DNA from: Prevotellaceae bacterium
GTDB lineage: Bacteria; Bacteroidota; Bacteroidia; Bacteroidales; UBA932
Direction of reading: 5' to 3'
DNA length: 8,516 nt
Assembly (NCBI GenBank): GCA_031259645.1
Contig: JAIRLC010000088.1
Coordinates: 1-8,516, forward strand
Shown: positions 1-6,851 of the stretch, in pieces
Position numbering within the stretch: position 1 is the stretch's first letter
Layout of the letters: every line of letters starts with the position of its first letter
Program-made: the position numbers and the translations under genes
The notes under the pieces: generated by a model
What the model was told of the DNA's origin: nothing
Databases searched by the model: none
Seen by the model: only the letters and a program-made list of their open reading frames with translations

Positions 1-108
1 ATCGGATATAAAAATTTTTTTGCCAAAAATGTGAAAAAATATCTGTCTGGGTATCAGGATAAAGTTATTTTTGGTGGAATTATGGGTAAATTGAGTATAT
101 TTGTGTGA
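1..108 (+). CDS. C-terminal tail of an unidentified upstream gene (partial)
   Basis: Frame 1 is open from the first base of the window to a TGA at 106-108 and encodes 35 residues ending in GGIMGKLSIFV. The stop overlaps the ATG of apbE by one base (TGATG), an arrangement typical of translationally coupled genes in one operon. An uninterrupted frame in such AT-rich DNA, together with the coupled stop/start, makes a real gene end more likely than chance. The tail is basic and hydrophobic. I do not recognise the family. It does not resemble the C-terminus of NqrF, which might have been expected before apbE. Confidence 0.6.
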   Translation: MGYKNFFAKNVKKYLSGYQDKVIFGGIMGKLSIFV

Positions 109-1100
109 TGAAATATTTCCAATATGTCTTTTTGCTGTTTTTTGTGGCAGGGTGTGAGTCGCCGGCTATCTACTACACCATTAACGGGTTTACGCAGGGA
201 ACTACTTACCACATCATTTACCGCGATGGGCAGCGGCGCCGTTTGCAGCCGGCCATCGACTCGCTGCTGTGCGGGTTTAGCCGGTCGTTGTCGGTGTACG
301 ACAGCACATCGGTGATTTCAAGGCTGAACCGCAACGAAACGGTGGACGCGGATGATTATTTTATTCGAGCGTTCCAGCGAGCCAAAGAGGTGTATGATGA
401 TTCGGACGGCGCGTTTGATATTTCGGCATCGCCGCTGTTCAACGCGTGGGGCTTCGGGTTTAAAGACAGGGAAAAGATTACCCCACACTTGTTGGATAGT
501 TTGAAAACGTTTGTGGGCATGAACCGCGTGCGCTTGGAAGGCCGCCGGTTGGTGAAAGATGATGCGCGAATTACGCTGAACATGAATGCCCTCGCGCAAG
601 GCTACTCAGTGGATGTGGTGAGTGAATGGCTCGAGGCGCAAGGTATTGCCGACTATCTGGTGGAAATAGGAGGGGAGATCCGTTGCAAGGGGAAAAACAA
701 AAAGGGAAAGGAATGGGCGGTGGGTATCGACAGGCCGGAAGATGGTAACAGGATTGCGGGAGAGCAGTTGCAAGCGGTCGTGCATTTTACCGGTCGTGCG
801 ATGGTGACGTCGGGCAACTACCGGAAGTTCTATGTGGAGGACGGCAAGAAATATGCGCATACCATCGATCCGGCTACGGGCCGGCCGGTGACGCACAACC
901 TGCTTAGCGCTACGGTTTTTGCCGGTGACGCCATCACCGCCGATGCGTACGCCACTGTGCTTATGGTCGTGGGGTTGGCGCGCGCTAAAGAGATGCTTTT
1001 ACAGCGTCCGCAGTGGGGCGCTTATCTGATATATGAAGAAAATGGTGTGATGAAAACTTATACGACAGACGACGTGCAGGCCATGCTTCGTAATGAATAA
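108..1100 (+). CDS. apbE: FAD:protein FMN transferase (ApbE family lipoprotein)
   Basis: ApbE family enzymes use FAD to attach FMN covalently to a threonine of exported flavoproteins such as NqrB, NqrC and RnfG/RnfD, with Mg2+, on the outer face of the cytoplasmic membrane. The 330-residue product has a lipoprotein signal: a hydrophobic stretch then VAGC, with the lipidated Cys at residue 16. Family features follow in order: NGFTQGTTY (about 26-34), FDISASPLFNAWGFG (103-117), NALAQGYSVD (160-169), VEIGGEIR (185-192), TSGNYRKF (234-241), HTIDPATGRPV (251-261) and the metal-binding region DAITADAYATVL (274-285). Length is normal for the family. I chose ATG 108 over the GTG at 105 because the ATG overlaps the stop of the upstream gene, suggesting coupling. 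The gene is visibly GC-richer than its neighbours. The only partner gene in view is the NqrM-like gene converging from the right; no nqr or rnf genes are present. Confidence 0.95.
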   Translation: MKYFQYVFLLFFVAGCESPAIYYTINGFTQGTTYHIIYRDGQRRRLQPAIDSLLCGFSRSLSVYDSTSVISRLNRNETVDADDYFIRAFQRAKEVYDDSDGAFDISASPLFNAWGFGFKDREKITPHLLDSLKTFVGMNRVRLEGRRLVKDDARITLNMNALAQGYSVDVVSEWLEAQGIADYLVEIGGEIRCKGKNKKGKEWAVGIDRPEDGNRIAGEQLQAVVHFTGRAMVTSGNYRKFYVEDGKKYAHTIDPATGRPVTHNLLSATVFAGDAITADAYATVLMVVGLARAKEMLLQRPQWGAYLIYEENGVMKTYTTDDVQAMLRNE

Positions 1101-1107
1101 TTGAAAG

Positions 1108-1332
1108 TTAAGAATTAAGCGTTGGGAGTTGGGCGCACGGCGTTTGACAGCCGCTACAAAGTTCTTCCTGTTTGGCGCAGCGAATACCGAGCTGTTGCAT
1201 ATTTTTGTTATGTCCTATTTCGGTTTCGGGGAATTTGCCGTTCTTCTTTATAATCATGGTTATCGCCAATCCAGCGAAGCACAAGCCAAGTATAACAATT
1301 GATAAAATAATAATGGTGAATATTGTAGTCAT
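1108..1332 (-). CDS. Small single-span cysteine-rich membrane protein, NqrM-like
   Basis: The 74-residue product has one N-terminal membrane segment (about 3-28), then KKNGKFP, then a soluble tail with four clustered cysteines: C52, C59, C62 and C66 (C-x6-C-x2-C-x3-C, ending CQTPC). A fifth Cys (C18) lies in the membrane span. NqrM (DUF539) is a short membrane protein needed for Na+-NQR assembly. It also has one span, an LG-x-GI-type stretch and a Cys cluster ending CxxPC, and is thought to deliver iron to the NqrD/NqrE cysteine site. The resemblance here (QQLGIRC then CxxC and CxxPC) is by eye, so the function is inferred. It starts 19 bases after the cmk stop on the same strand and ends 7 bases from the apbE stop, convergently. 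Alternatively it belongs to the uncharacterised small membrane proteins common in Bacteroidota. Confidence 0.75.
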   Translation of the reverse strand: MTTIFTIIILSIVILGLCFAGLAITMIIKKNGKFPETEIGHNKNMQQLGIRCAKQEELCSGCQTPCAQLPTLNS

Positions 1333-1351
1333 ATTATATATTGCATATATA

Positions 1352-2044
1352 TTATTGGTACTTTGCCCATATTTCTTCGAACCATTTCATTTGGTCGGCT
1401 AGGGTAAGGTGGCTGTTGTCTAACAGCAACGCATCATTGGCTTGGCGGAGGGGCGTTACGGCGCGGTGCTCATCGATATAATCGCGTTGGATAATGTGCT
1501 GTAAGGTTTCCTGTAGCGACACTTGCCCGCCTTTTGCTACAAGTTCCTTGTAACGCCGTTCGGCGCGTACATGAGGGTCGGCCGTCATAAAAATTTTCAG
1601 TTCGGCCTGCGGAAAAACCACGGTGCCAATATCGCGACCATCCATCACAATGCCTTTGTCCTTGCCCATCAATTGTTGCGCGTGTACGAGGTGCGTGCGA
1701 ACTTCGGCAATAGCGCTCACGTCGCTTACCTGTTGGGATACCTTGACGCTGCGAATATCGTGTTCTACATTTACTTGTTGCAAAAAAGTAATATTTTGTC
1801 CATCAATATTACGAAATTCAATTTGAATGTCAGGCAGTGCGGCAATCAATGCCTTTGTATTTATTTTTCCGTCATCGGAAATCAATCCGTGTTGCAACCC
1901 ATATAAAGTTACGGCACGATACATGGCGCCGCTGTCCACGTAAATATAACCGAGTTTGGCGGCAATGGCTTTAGCAAATGAACTTTTTCCTGTAGAGGAG
2001 TGTCCGTCAATGGCAATAATTATTTTTGAGACAGGTGTATTCAA
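1352..2044 (-). CDS. cmk: Cytidylate kinase (CMP/dCMP kinase)
   Basis: Cmk phosphorylates CMP or dCMP with ATP in the cytoplasm, feeding CDP and dCDP to nucleic acid and phospholipid synthesis. Visible motifs are the P-loop GHSSTGKS preceded by IIIAID, the substrate-side YVDSGAMYRAVTLYGL, the DGRDIGTVVFP signature, and the lid-like arginine-rich ADPHVRAERRYKEL. The frame is open back to an ATG at 2110, giving 252 residues with the P-loop at residue 36. I prefer the TTG at 2042-2044 (230 residues, starting MNTPVSKIIIAIDG). Family members usually begin a few residues before the beta-strand leading to the P-loop, 230 residues is the usual length, and the extra 22 codons run through both divergent promoter boxes. 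The TTG start is an inference; the ATG at 2110 remains possible. The NqrM-like gene follows after 19 bases, probably in the same transcript. Confidence 0.93.
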   Translation of the reverse strand: MNTPVSKIIIAIDGHSSTGKSSFAKAIAAKLGYIYVDSGAMYRAVTLYGLQHGLISDDGKINTKALIAALPDIQIEFRNIDGQNITFLQQVNVEHDIRSVKVSQQVSDVSAIAEVRTHLVHAQQLMGKDKGIVMDGRDIGTVVFPQAELKIFMTADPHVRAERRYKELVAKGGQVSLQETLQHIIQRDYIDEHRAVTPLRQANDALLLDNSHLTLADQMKWFEEIWAKYQ

Positions 2045-2070
2045 TATTTTTTTATAATAGTGTTGTTTTT

Positions 2071-2103
2071 TTTGCAAAGATACAATAATATTTTGTACCT
2101 TTG
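2071..2103 (+). promoter_or_regulatory. Bacteroidota-type promoter for ppx
   Basis: TTTG at 2071-2074 and TACCTTTG at 2096-2103 match the Bacteroidota -33 (TTTG) and -7 (TAnnTTTG) elements, with a 21-base spacer. Transcription would start near 2108-2112, leaving a leader of only about 10-14 bases before the ppx ATG at 2122. There is no obvious Shine-Dalgarno sequence, which is common in this phylum. Confidence 0.75.
2075..2082 (-). promoter_or_regulatory. -7 box of a divergent promoter for cmk
   Basis: Read on the minus strand, this is TATCTTTG, a perfect TAnnTTTG box. It abuts the -33 TTTG of the ppx promoter, forming the palindrome TTTGCAAA across 2071-2078. I see no good TTTG at the expected -33 distance on this strand. 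A start near 2065-2070 would give a leader of about 20-25 bases to the TTG at 2044, but would leave the ATG at 2110 untranscribed. Confidence 0.55.
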
Positions 2104-2121
2104 TGTCCATTGTAACAATTT

Positions 2122-3054
2122 ATGCGTGTTGCCGTTATAGATATGGGGACAAATGTGTATAATCTGCTGTTGGCAGATGTGGTCCCCGGAGCATGGAATC
2201 GTGTACATGAAATGAAACAACCTGCCCGTCTTGGTGATGGCGGGTTGCGTAGTGGTACACTATCAGCGCGAGCTTTCGACGCTGCTTCGGAAGCCATGGG
2301 GCGTTTGACTGCGCAATTGGCCGCGTGGGGCGGCGCTGAGCAGGTTTATGCGTTGGCTACATCGGCGGTGCGAGAGGCGGAGAACGGTCTTGATTTTGCC
2401 GAATTTATAGAAGAAAAATATCATATTCCAATAGAAGTAATTTCGGGCGACCGCGAGGCAGTGCTCATTTATAAAGGCATGAGAGAGGGTGTGCAATTGA
2501 AAGAAGAACCGGTATTGATGCTCGATATCGGTGGAGGAAGTAATGAATTTATTATTGCTGATGCCGAGATGATTTATTGGAAGCATAGTTTCCCATTAGG
2601 AATGGCGCGGCTACTTGAGCAATTCAAACCCGGCGATCCTATTACATCGAAAGAAGCAAAGCATGTAAGGTCGTACTTGAATCAAGAGATGAATGCTTTG
2701 TGGCAGGCATTGGAACGTTATACTATTACTACATTGGTGGGATCATCGGGCTCATTTGATACTTACAGGTCGTTGCTCACCGGCGCCGCGAAAGAAAAGA
2801 AACCGTCATACCTCATTGAATTGAACGCTTTTGCCGAATTGTACCACCGGTTATTACATGCTACTGCGGCAGAGCGCATGGCCATGAAAGGCATGACACC
2901 TGTGCGGGTTGATTTTATTGTGCTGGCGGCTATCTTAACCAATTTGGTTATTGAAAAAGCAGGAATCACGAAGATGATACAATGCAGTTATTCGTTGAAG
3001 GAGGGCGTGATGTGTGAATTAGCGGAGTCATATAATATATTAAATATAAAATAA
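2122..3054 (+). CDS. ppx: Exopolyphosphatase / pppGpp phosphatase family protein (short form)
   Basis: Members of this family belong to the ASKHA (actin-like ATPase) fold. They remove terminal phosphate from inorganic polyphosphate and/or convert pppGpp to ppGpp. The 310-residue product shows the phosphate-1 motif VIDMGTNVYNLLLAD (5-19), ATSAVREA (79-86), EVISGDREA (105-113), the phosphate-2 glycine loop MLDIGGGSNEFII (133-145) and the adenosine-side VGSSGSFDT (206-214). In the usual ISGxEEA motif the first Glu is Arg here (R111); the second (E112) is kept. It lacks the C-terminal HD-like domains of the long enterobacterial Ppx and so is the short type. Which substrate it uses cannot be told from sequence. 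It has its own promoter and is followed 13 bases later by a response regulator gene, probably in the same transcript. Confidence 0.92.
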   Translation: MRVAVIDMGTNVYNLLLADVVPGAWNRVHEMKQPARLGDGGLRSGTLSARAFDAASEAMGRLTAQLAAWGGAEQVYALATSAVREAENGLDFAEFIEEKYHIPIEVISGDREAVLIYKGMREGVQLKEEPVLMLDIGGGSNEFIIADAEMIYWKHSFPLGMARLLEQFKPGDPITSKEAKHVRSYLNQEMNALWQALERYTITTLVGSSGSFDTYRSLLTGAAKEKKPSYLIELNAFAELYHRLLHATAAERMAMKGMTPVRVDFIVLAAILTNLVIEKAGITKMIQCSYSLKEGVMCELAESYNILNIK

Positions 3055-3067
3055 AAATAAACCGGAT

Positions 3068-4231
3068 ATGAAGATTTTAGTCGTAGATGATGAGAGAAGT
3101 ATTCGCAATACCATGAAGAATATTCTGGAATATGAAGGATACGAGGTGATGTTGGCTGAAAAAGGCGAGGATGCTTTGGCTGCCGCGGAAGCGAATAATT
3201 TTGATGTTATTTTTTGTGATATTAAGATGCCTGAAATGGACGGCATTGAGATACTTGATAAGTTGCAGGAAAAACACCCCGAAATTCCGGTTATTATGAT
3301 TTCCGGACATGGCACCATTGATGCCGTGGTGGAGTGTATTAAAAAAGGCGCGTACGATTTTATTGAAAAACCGCTTGATTTGAATCGTATTTTAATTACC
3401 ATACGCAATGCCACGGAAAAGACGGAACTGGTGAGGGAAACCAAAACATTGAAGCGGAAAGTGTCAAAAATCCCTGATATGGTGGGCGATTCGGATGCCA
3501 TGGTGAAGATTAAAGATTTGGTGGACAGGATTGCGCCGACGGAAGCACGTGTGCTGATTACCGGATCGAATGGGACGGGGAAAGAATTGGTGGCGCGGTG
3601 GATTCATGAGAAAAGTCCGCGTGCGGCAGCGCCTTTCGTGGAAGTGAATTGTGCCGCCATTCCCGGAGAACTTATCGAAAGCGAATTATTCGGACATGAA
3701 AAAGGCTCTTTTACTTCCGCGGTGCGACAACACAAAGGAAAATTTGAGCAGGCGCAGGGCGGCACCTTATTTCTTGATGAAATTGGAGATATGAGCTTGT
3801 CGGCACAGGCCAAGGTGTTGCGTGTGTTGCAGGAAAATAAGGTGACGCGCATTGGAAGCGACAAAGACATCAGTGTGAATGTGCGTGTGGTTGTGGCAAC
3901 AAATAAAAACCTGAGGGTGGAAATTGAACGTGGGAGTTTTCGTGAAGACTTGTACCACCGGCTTAGTGTCATTATTGTGCACATGCCCACGTTGGCCGAG
4001 CGGAAATCCGACATCCCCTTGTTGGCCGATTATTTTATGAAGCAAATTTGTGTGGATTATAATTATGCGAAACGGAAAATTACGGATGAGGCGCTTGTTG
4101 AGATGCAGAAATATCCATGGACGGGAAATATCCGCGAATTTCGCAATGCCTTAGAACGGCTTATTATCCTTTGTGATAAAGTTATTAGAGTGGAGGATGT
4201 GAAGCAGTACGTAAATCCGTTGTTCTCGTGA
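3068..4231 (+). CDS. NtrC-like response regulator lacking a DNA-binding domain
   Basis: This 387-residue protein has an N-terminal receiver domain (about 1-118): acidic pair D7/D8, phospho-acceptor D51 in FCDIKMPEMDG, S79 and K101. The AAA+ sigma-54-activator domain (about 138-370) has Walker A GSNGTGKE (166-173), GSFTSA (213-218) in place of the sigma-54-contacting GAFTGA loop, Walker B GGTLFLDE (231-238), arginine-finger region FREDLYHRL (291-299) and sensor II WTGNIREF (351-358). The protein ends at residue 387, about 15-20 residues after the AAA+ domain, where NtrC homologues normally continue with a Fis-type helix-turn-helix. The stop is followed after 5 bases by the convergent batE end, so no displaced HTH remains downstream. 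No histidine kinase gene is in view. ATP-dependent action on sigma-54 RNA polymerase without specific DNA binding is possible but inferred. Confidence 0.92.
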   Translation: MKILVVDDERSIRNTMKNILEYEGYEVMLAEKGEDALAAAEANNFDVIFCDIKMPEMDGIEILDKLQEKHPEIPVIMISGHGTIDAVVECIKKGAYDFIEKPLDLNRILITIRNATEKTELVRETKTLKRKVSKIPDMVGDSDAMVKIKDLVDRIAPTEARVLITGSNGTGKELVARWIHEKSPRAAAPFVEVNCAAIPGELIESELFGHEKGSFTSAVRQHKGKFEQAQGGTLFLDEIGDMSLSAQAKVLRVLQENKVTRIGSDKDISVNVRVVVATNKNLRVEIERGSFREDLYHRLSVIIVHMPTLAERKSDIPLLADYFMKQICVDYNYAKRKITDEALVEMQKYPWTGNIREFRNALERLIILCDKVIRVEDVKQYVNPLFS

Positions 4232-4236
4232 GGCGT

Positions 4237-4992
4237 TTATATAATTTCCGCAGCAAATTTAAGTATCCATCCTTGTTTTCCATCAGCCAACTTAATGCAC
4301 TGCCACTCGCCGAGTGTTTCGAGTATGGTTACTTTGGTTCCTTCGTGCAGTATAAATAAATCTTTTCCTGACGTGTCGGGTGAACTTTTTACGGTGATCA
4401 CCGCAGGCGTAATAATGGCAGCGGAAGTGTCGTGTAATTCCTTCTTTTGGTAGTAGGCAAATACTCCACAGTTAATACTCCCCAACAGGATAAGAATAGA
4501 CAGGAAGAACGAAAATTTTCGTAAAGTGATATTGTGGGCAAAAAGGAAAAGTCCGAATAACAGTAAGCCTAAGGTGAAAAAGATAATGGAAAGCCATGCC
4601 CACGTGTCGGTACCGGCGCCGTTGCGCAGGTTTTTTATCCATGTGAACACAAAAAATTCGGGAACAGCTTCGATTTTATCCACCGTCATGGCATTTGCCA
4701 ATGCTAAATTGTGGCTGATATCGGCGTCTCCGGGGCGTAGTTTGATAGCGCGTTCATAGTATAAAATAGCCTTCGATACTATATTTTGTTTGAAATAAGC
4801 GTTGCCGATATTGTAGAATAAATCGGCGGAAACCTCACCCGATGCCTCGATCATGTTGTAGTAGGTGATGGCTTCATGATAGTCTCCCGAAGCATACAGG
4901 TTGTTGGCTTTAACCCATATTGAATCCACAATCTGGGCATGCAGTATGCCGGTAGCAACAACAAACAGTATAGATGTGATTATTTTCTTCAT
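4237..4992 (-). CDS. batE: BatE: TPR and SH3-like domain membrane protein
   Basis: Bat proteins of Bacteroides were linked to aerotolerance, and BatE is the last gene of that operon. The 251-residue product has a signal peptide (1-19, probable cut LHA|Q), two or three TPR units (about 22-101, with GDYHEAITYYN and LFYNIGNAYFKQN), two membrane spans (about 131-152 and 160-181), and a C-terminal bacterial SH3-like domain (about 192-248, with VKSSPDTSGK and WQCIKLADGKQGWI). A periplasmic scaffolding or peptidoglycan-facing role is inferred from this architecture. The gene starts 20 bases after the batD stop on the same strand. Its 3' end faces the response regulator gene with 5 bases between stops. 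Confidence 0.9.
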   Translation of the reverse strand: MKKIITSILFVVATGILHAQIVDSIWVKANNLYASGDYHEAITYYNMIEASGEVSADLFYNIGNAYFKQNIVSKAILYYERAIKLRPGDADISHNLALANAMTVDKIEAVPEFFVFTWIKNLRNGAGTDTWAWLSIIFFTLGLLLFGLFLFAHNITLRKFSFFLSILILLGSINCGVFAYYQKKELHDTSAAIITPAVITVKSSPDTSGKDLFILHEGTKVTILETLGEWQCIKLADGKQGWILKFAAEII

Positions 4993-5012
4993 TTTTTTAT
5001 TCTTTAACTACT

Positions 5013-6848
5013 TTAAAACGTTTGTTCGAATTTACTGATAATATTTGTGGCGTCATGATATACTTTTTCCATTTCGGAACGGCCGGCATTGGGGGCATAG
5101 CGTGCGTACTCACACTCGTCGAGCAGATGCAGGTAAGCCTCAATGTCTTCCTCTTTCGCATGCTTGCGCTGCATGACTTCACGTGCGGTTTCGCGCGAAA
5201 GATCGGCAAGCATAAGCGCCGATTTGTCGGTGAGGAAACCCCATAAGGCACGGCTGACTTCCTCATAAAAGTTGTTTCTGTCGCCACTCTTCAGGTATTG
5301 TCCCGCCGTTTTTAATCGCTGTTGGGCTATTCTATTCGCTTTGCGGTGACGGGTGCGTGTAACATCCTGTAATTTTTTTATGTGATTTTTAAAAGAATAA
5401 TATATAATGATGAACAGTGTGAATAATAAAACGAACATCAGATAGTAGCTCCATGTGCCGAAGAAAACGAAGCCCTTTTCGTGTAGGCGCAAAGGTTTTG
5501 TTTTAATGTAGAGAATGTCGCTGCCCAGTGCCTTTATCGATTGCCTGTTGACGCCCGCTATGCTTGTGGCAGTGCTGGCATTGGGGTCTTTGGCTACACC
5601 CAGATGCAAATTTTTAGAACGAAGGGTGACATATTGCTTTTTGGTGATGTCGAAATAGGTGAATTCTACAGGAGGGATGTCGAAACTTCCCTCATTGCGT
5701 GGAATGACGGGGTATTCAAACTGTTTGGTGCCCGATATTCCCGACGATGAAGTTTTCGTATTGTCGGATGTTTTCACGTCGTAGGTTTCAAAGTGAGGCG
5801 GGAAATTCACCTTCGGCTTTTCTACTAATTTAATGTTGCCTTCGCCGGTGATTTTTACGATTAATGAAAGTGCATCGTTGGCGGTTACGCTATCGCGGTT
5901 AAATGCGGCGTCCATGCGGAAGTTGTTACCCACAGCGCCTTTGAAAGAGGCCGGTGCACCGCTTGGGAGCGGCTCTACCTTGATAGTGGTTGGAGGCGAT
6001 TGAATATGTTTGCGAATATTTTGCGGCGAATCGAAAAAACTGTCGAAGAAACTGCGTGGTTGGCTGTTTTTTGCATACACTTGCAGTACGCAATTTACTT
6101 CAAACGGATCGATTTTAAGTGTTCCGGTTTGTTGCGGAAAAAGAATGTAACGGCGTAACAGCGCGGTGTTGTATAATTTTCCGTTTACGTTCTCGCGTTG
6201 AAACTGCAATTGTTGCGGCGTTTCCAGTTCCTGGCTCCAAAAGCCGTTGAAAGTTGGGAATTTCACATCTTCAAAGCCTGCGATGTTCATTTGGCGGGTA
6301 TATAGTTTGATGGTGGCAATCATGTATTCGCCTTGCACCGCCGTCGATTTGCTGAGGTGAATACGTGTGAATACATCCGTTTCGTCGGCATTGATGTTTT
6401 GATGGCTTTCGGGAGCCTGTTCCTGTGTTGTGGTAGTTTGTGTGTTTCCATTTTGGGAGGTGTTTCCTCCTGCAACTACTTGGATAGATAAAGTTTTTGT
6501 TTGGTATGCTTTCCCTTCTACCAAAGCTTCGGCTGCACCGATATTTATAGTGCCTTCCTGATTGGCCTGAAGAATGTAAACCATACTCACAGAGCGGTTG
6601 TAGCTGGTTTTTCCATTAATAATCTGTACACTCGTACTGGTAGAGCGCGATGGCCCTGCCAAAACGGAGAAGCCGCCAAAATCGGGCGCAGTAAAGTTTT
6701 CGAATTCGTTATTCAGGGTGAACGTAATGCGAAAGGCTTCGCCTACGGTTACTATACGCGGCGCCGAAGCGGTAAATTCTACCGTTTGCGCTTGCATCAT
6801 TCCTGCGTCAAGCAGGATGATTAAAAAGATAAAAAATCGTTTCATCAT
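5013..6848 (-). CDS. batD: BatD family oxygen-tolerance protein
   Basis: This is a 611-residue exported protein anchored near its C-terminus. It begins with a signal peptide (1-20, cut near MQA|Q) and continues with beta-rich Bat-type modules. The first (about 22-125) contains VGEAFRITFTLNNEFENF. A Thr/Gln/Asn-rich linker follows (128-150), then further modules (about 155-290 and 310-418) with NGFWSQELETP, LRRYILFPQQTG and GEGNIKLVEKPKVNFPP. One membrane span lies at about 464-485. A cytoplasmic helical tail (486-611) is rich in charged residues, including YLKSGDRNNFYEEVSRALWGFL. The layout matches BatD (oxygen tolerance) proteins, whose biochemical role is unknown. Two ATG codons are adjacent (6846-6848 and 6843-6845); either may serve as start. 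The batB-batC stop lies 3 bases upstream, so translation is probably coupled. Confidence 0.92.
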   Translation of the reverse strand: MMKRFFIFLIILLDAGMMQAQTVEFTASAPRIVTVGEAFRITFTLNNEFENFTAPDFGGFSVLAGPSRSTSTSVQIINGKTSYNRSVSMVYILQANQEGTINIGAAEALVEGKAYQTKTLSIQVVAGGNTSQNGNTQTTTTQEQAPESHQNINADETDVFTRIHLSKSTAVQGEYMIATIKLYTRQMNIAGFEDVKFPTFNGFWSQELETPQQLQFQRENVNGKLYNTALLRRYILFPQQTGTLKIDPFEVNCVLQVYAKNSQPRSFFDSFFDSPQNIRKHIQSPPTTIKVEPLPSGAPASFKGAVGNNFRMDAAFNRDSVTANDALSLIVKITGEGNIKLVEKPKVNFPPHFETYDVKTSDNTKTSSSGISGTKQFEYPVIPRNEGSFDIPPVEFTYFDITKKQYVTLRSKNLHLGVAKDPNASTATSIAGVNRQSIKALGSDILYIKTKPLRLHEKGFVFFGTWSYYLMFVLLFTLFIIIYYSFKNHIKKLQDVTRTRHRKANRIAQQRLKTAGQYLKSGDRNNFYEEVSRALWGFLTDKSALMLADLSRETAREVMQRKHAKEEDIEAYLHLLDECEYARYAPNAGRSEMEKVYHDATNIISKFEQTF

Positions 6849-6851
6849 AAG

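Noticed and set aside
70..103. TTTG (70-73) and TATATTTG (96-103), a match to the Bacteroidota promoter consensus just before apbE
   Set aside because: It lies inside the open tail of the upstream gene and would place the transcription start practically on the apbE ATG. The TGATG overlap favours an operon. In AT-rich DNA the match can occur by chance, though a leaderless transcript cannot be excluded.
1523..1906. Plus-strand open frame of 127 residues opposite cmk
   Set aside because: cmk motifs are clear on the other strand; this frame has no recognisable domain or start signal.
4254..4261. Minus-strand TAAATTTG, a -7-like box
   Set aside because: It lies in the last codons of batE and points towards the end of the response regulator gene, with no gene to serve.
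4997..5287. Minus-strand frame of 96 residues at the end of batD
   Set aside because: It lies in another frame of the batD 3' end. The batD frame itself shows a well-formed helical tail, so this is a shadow.
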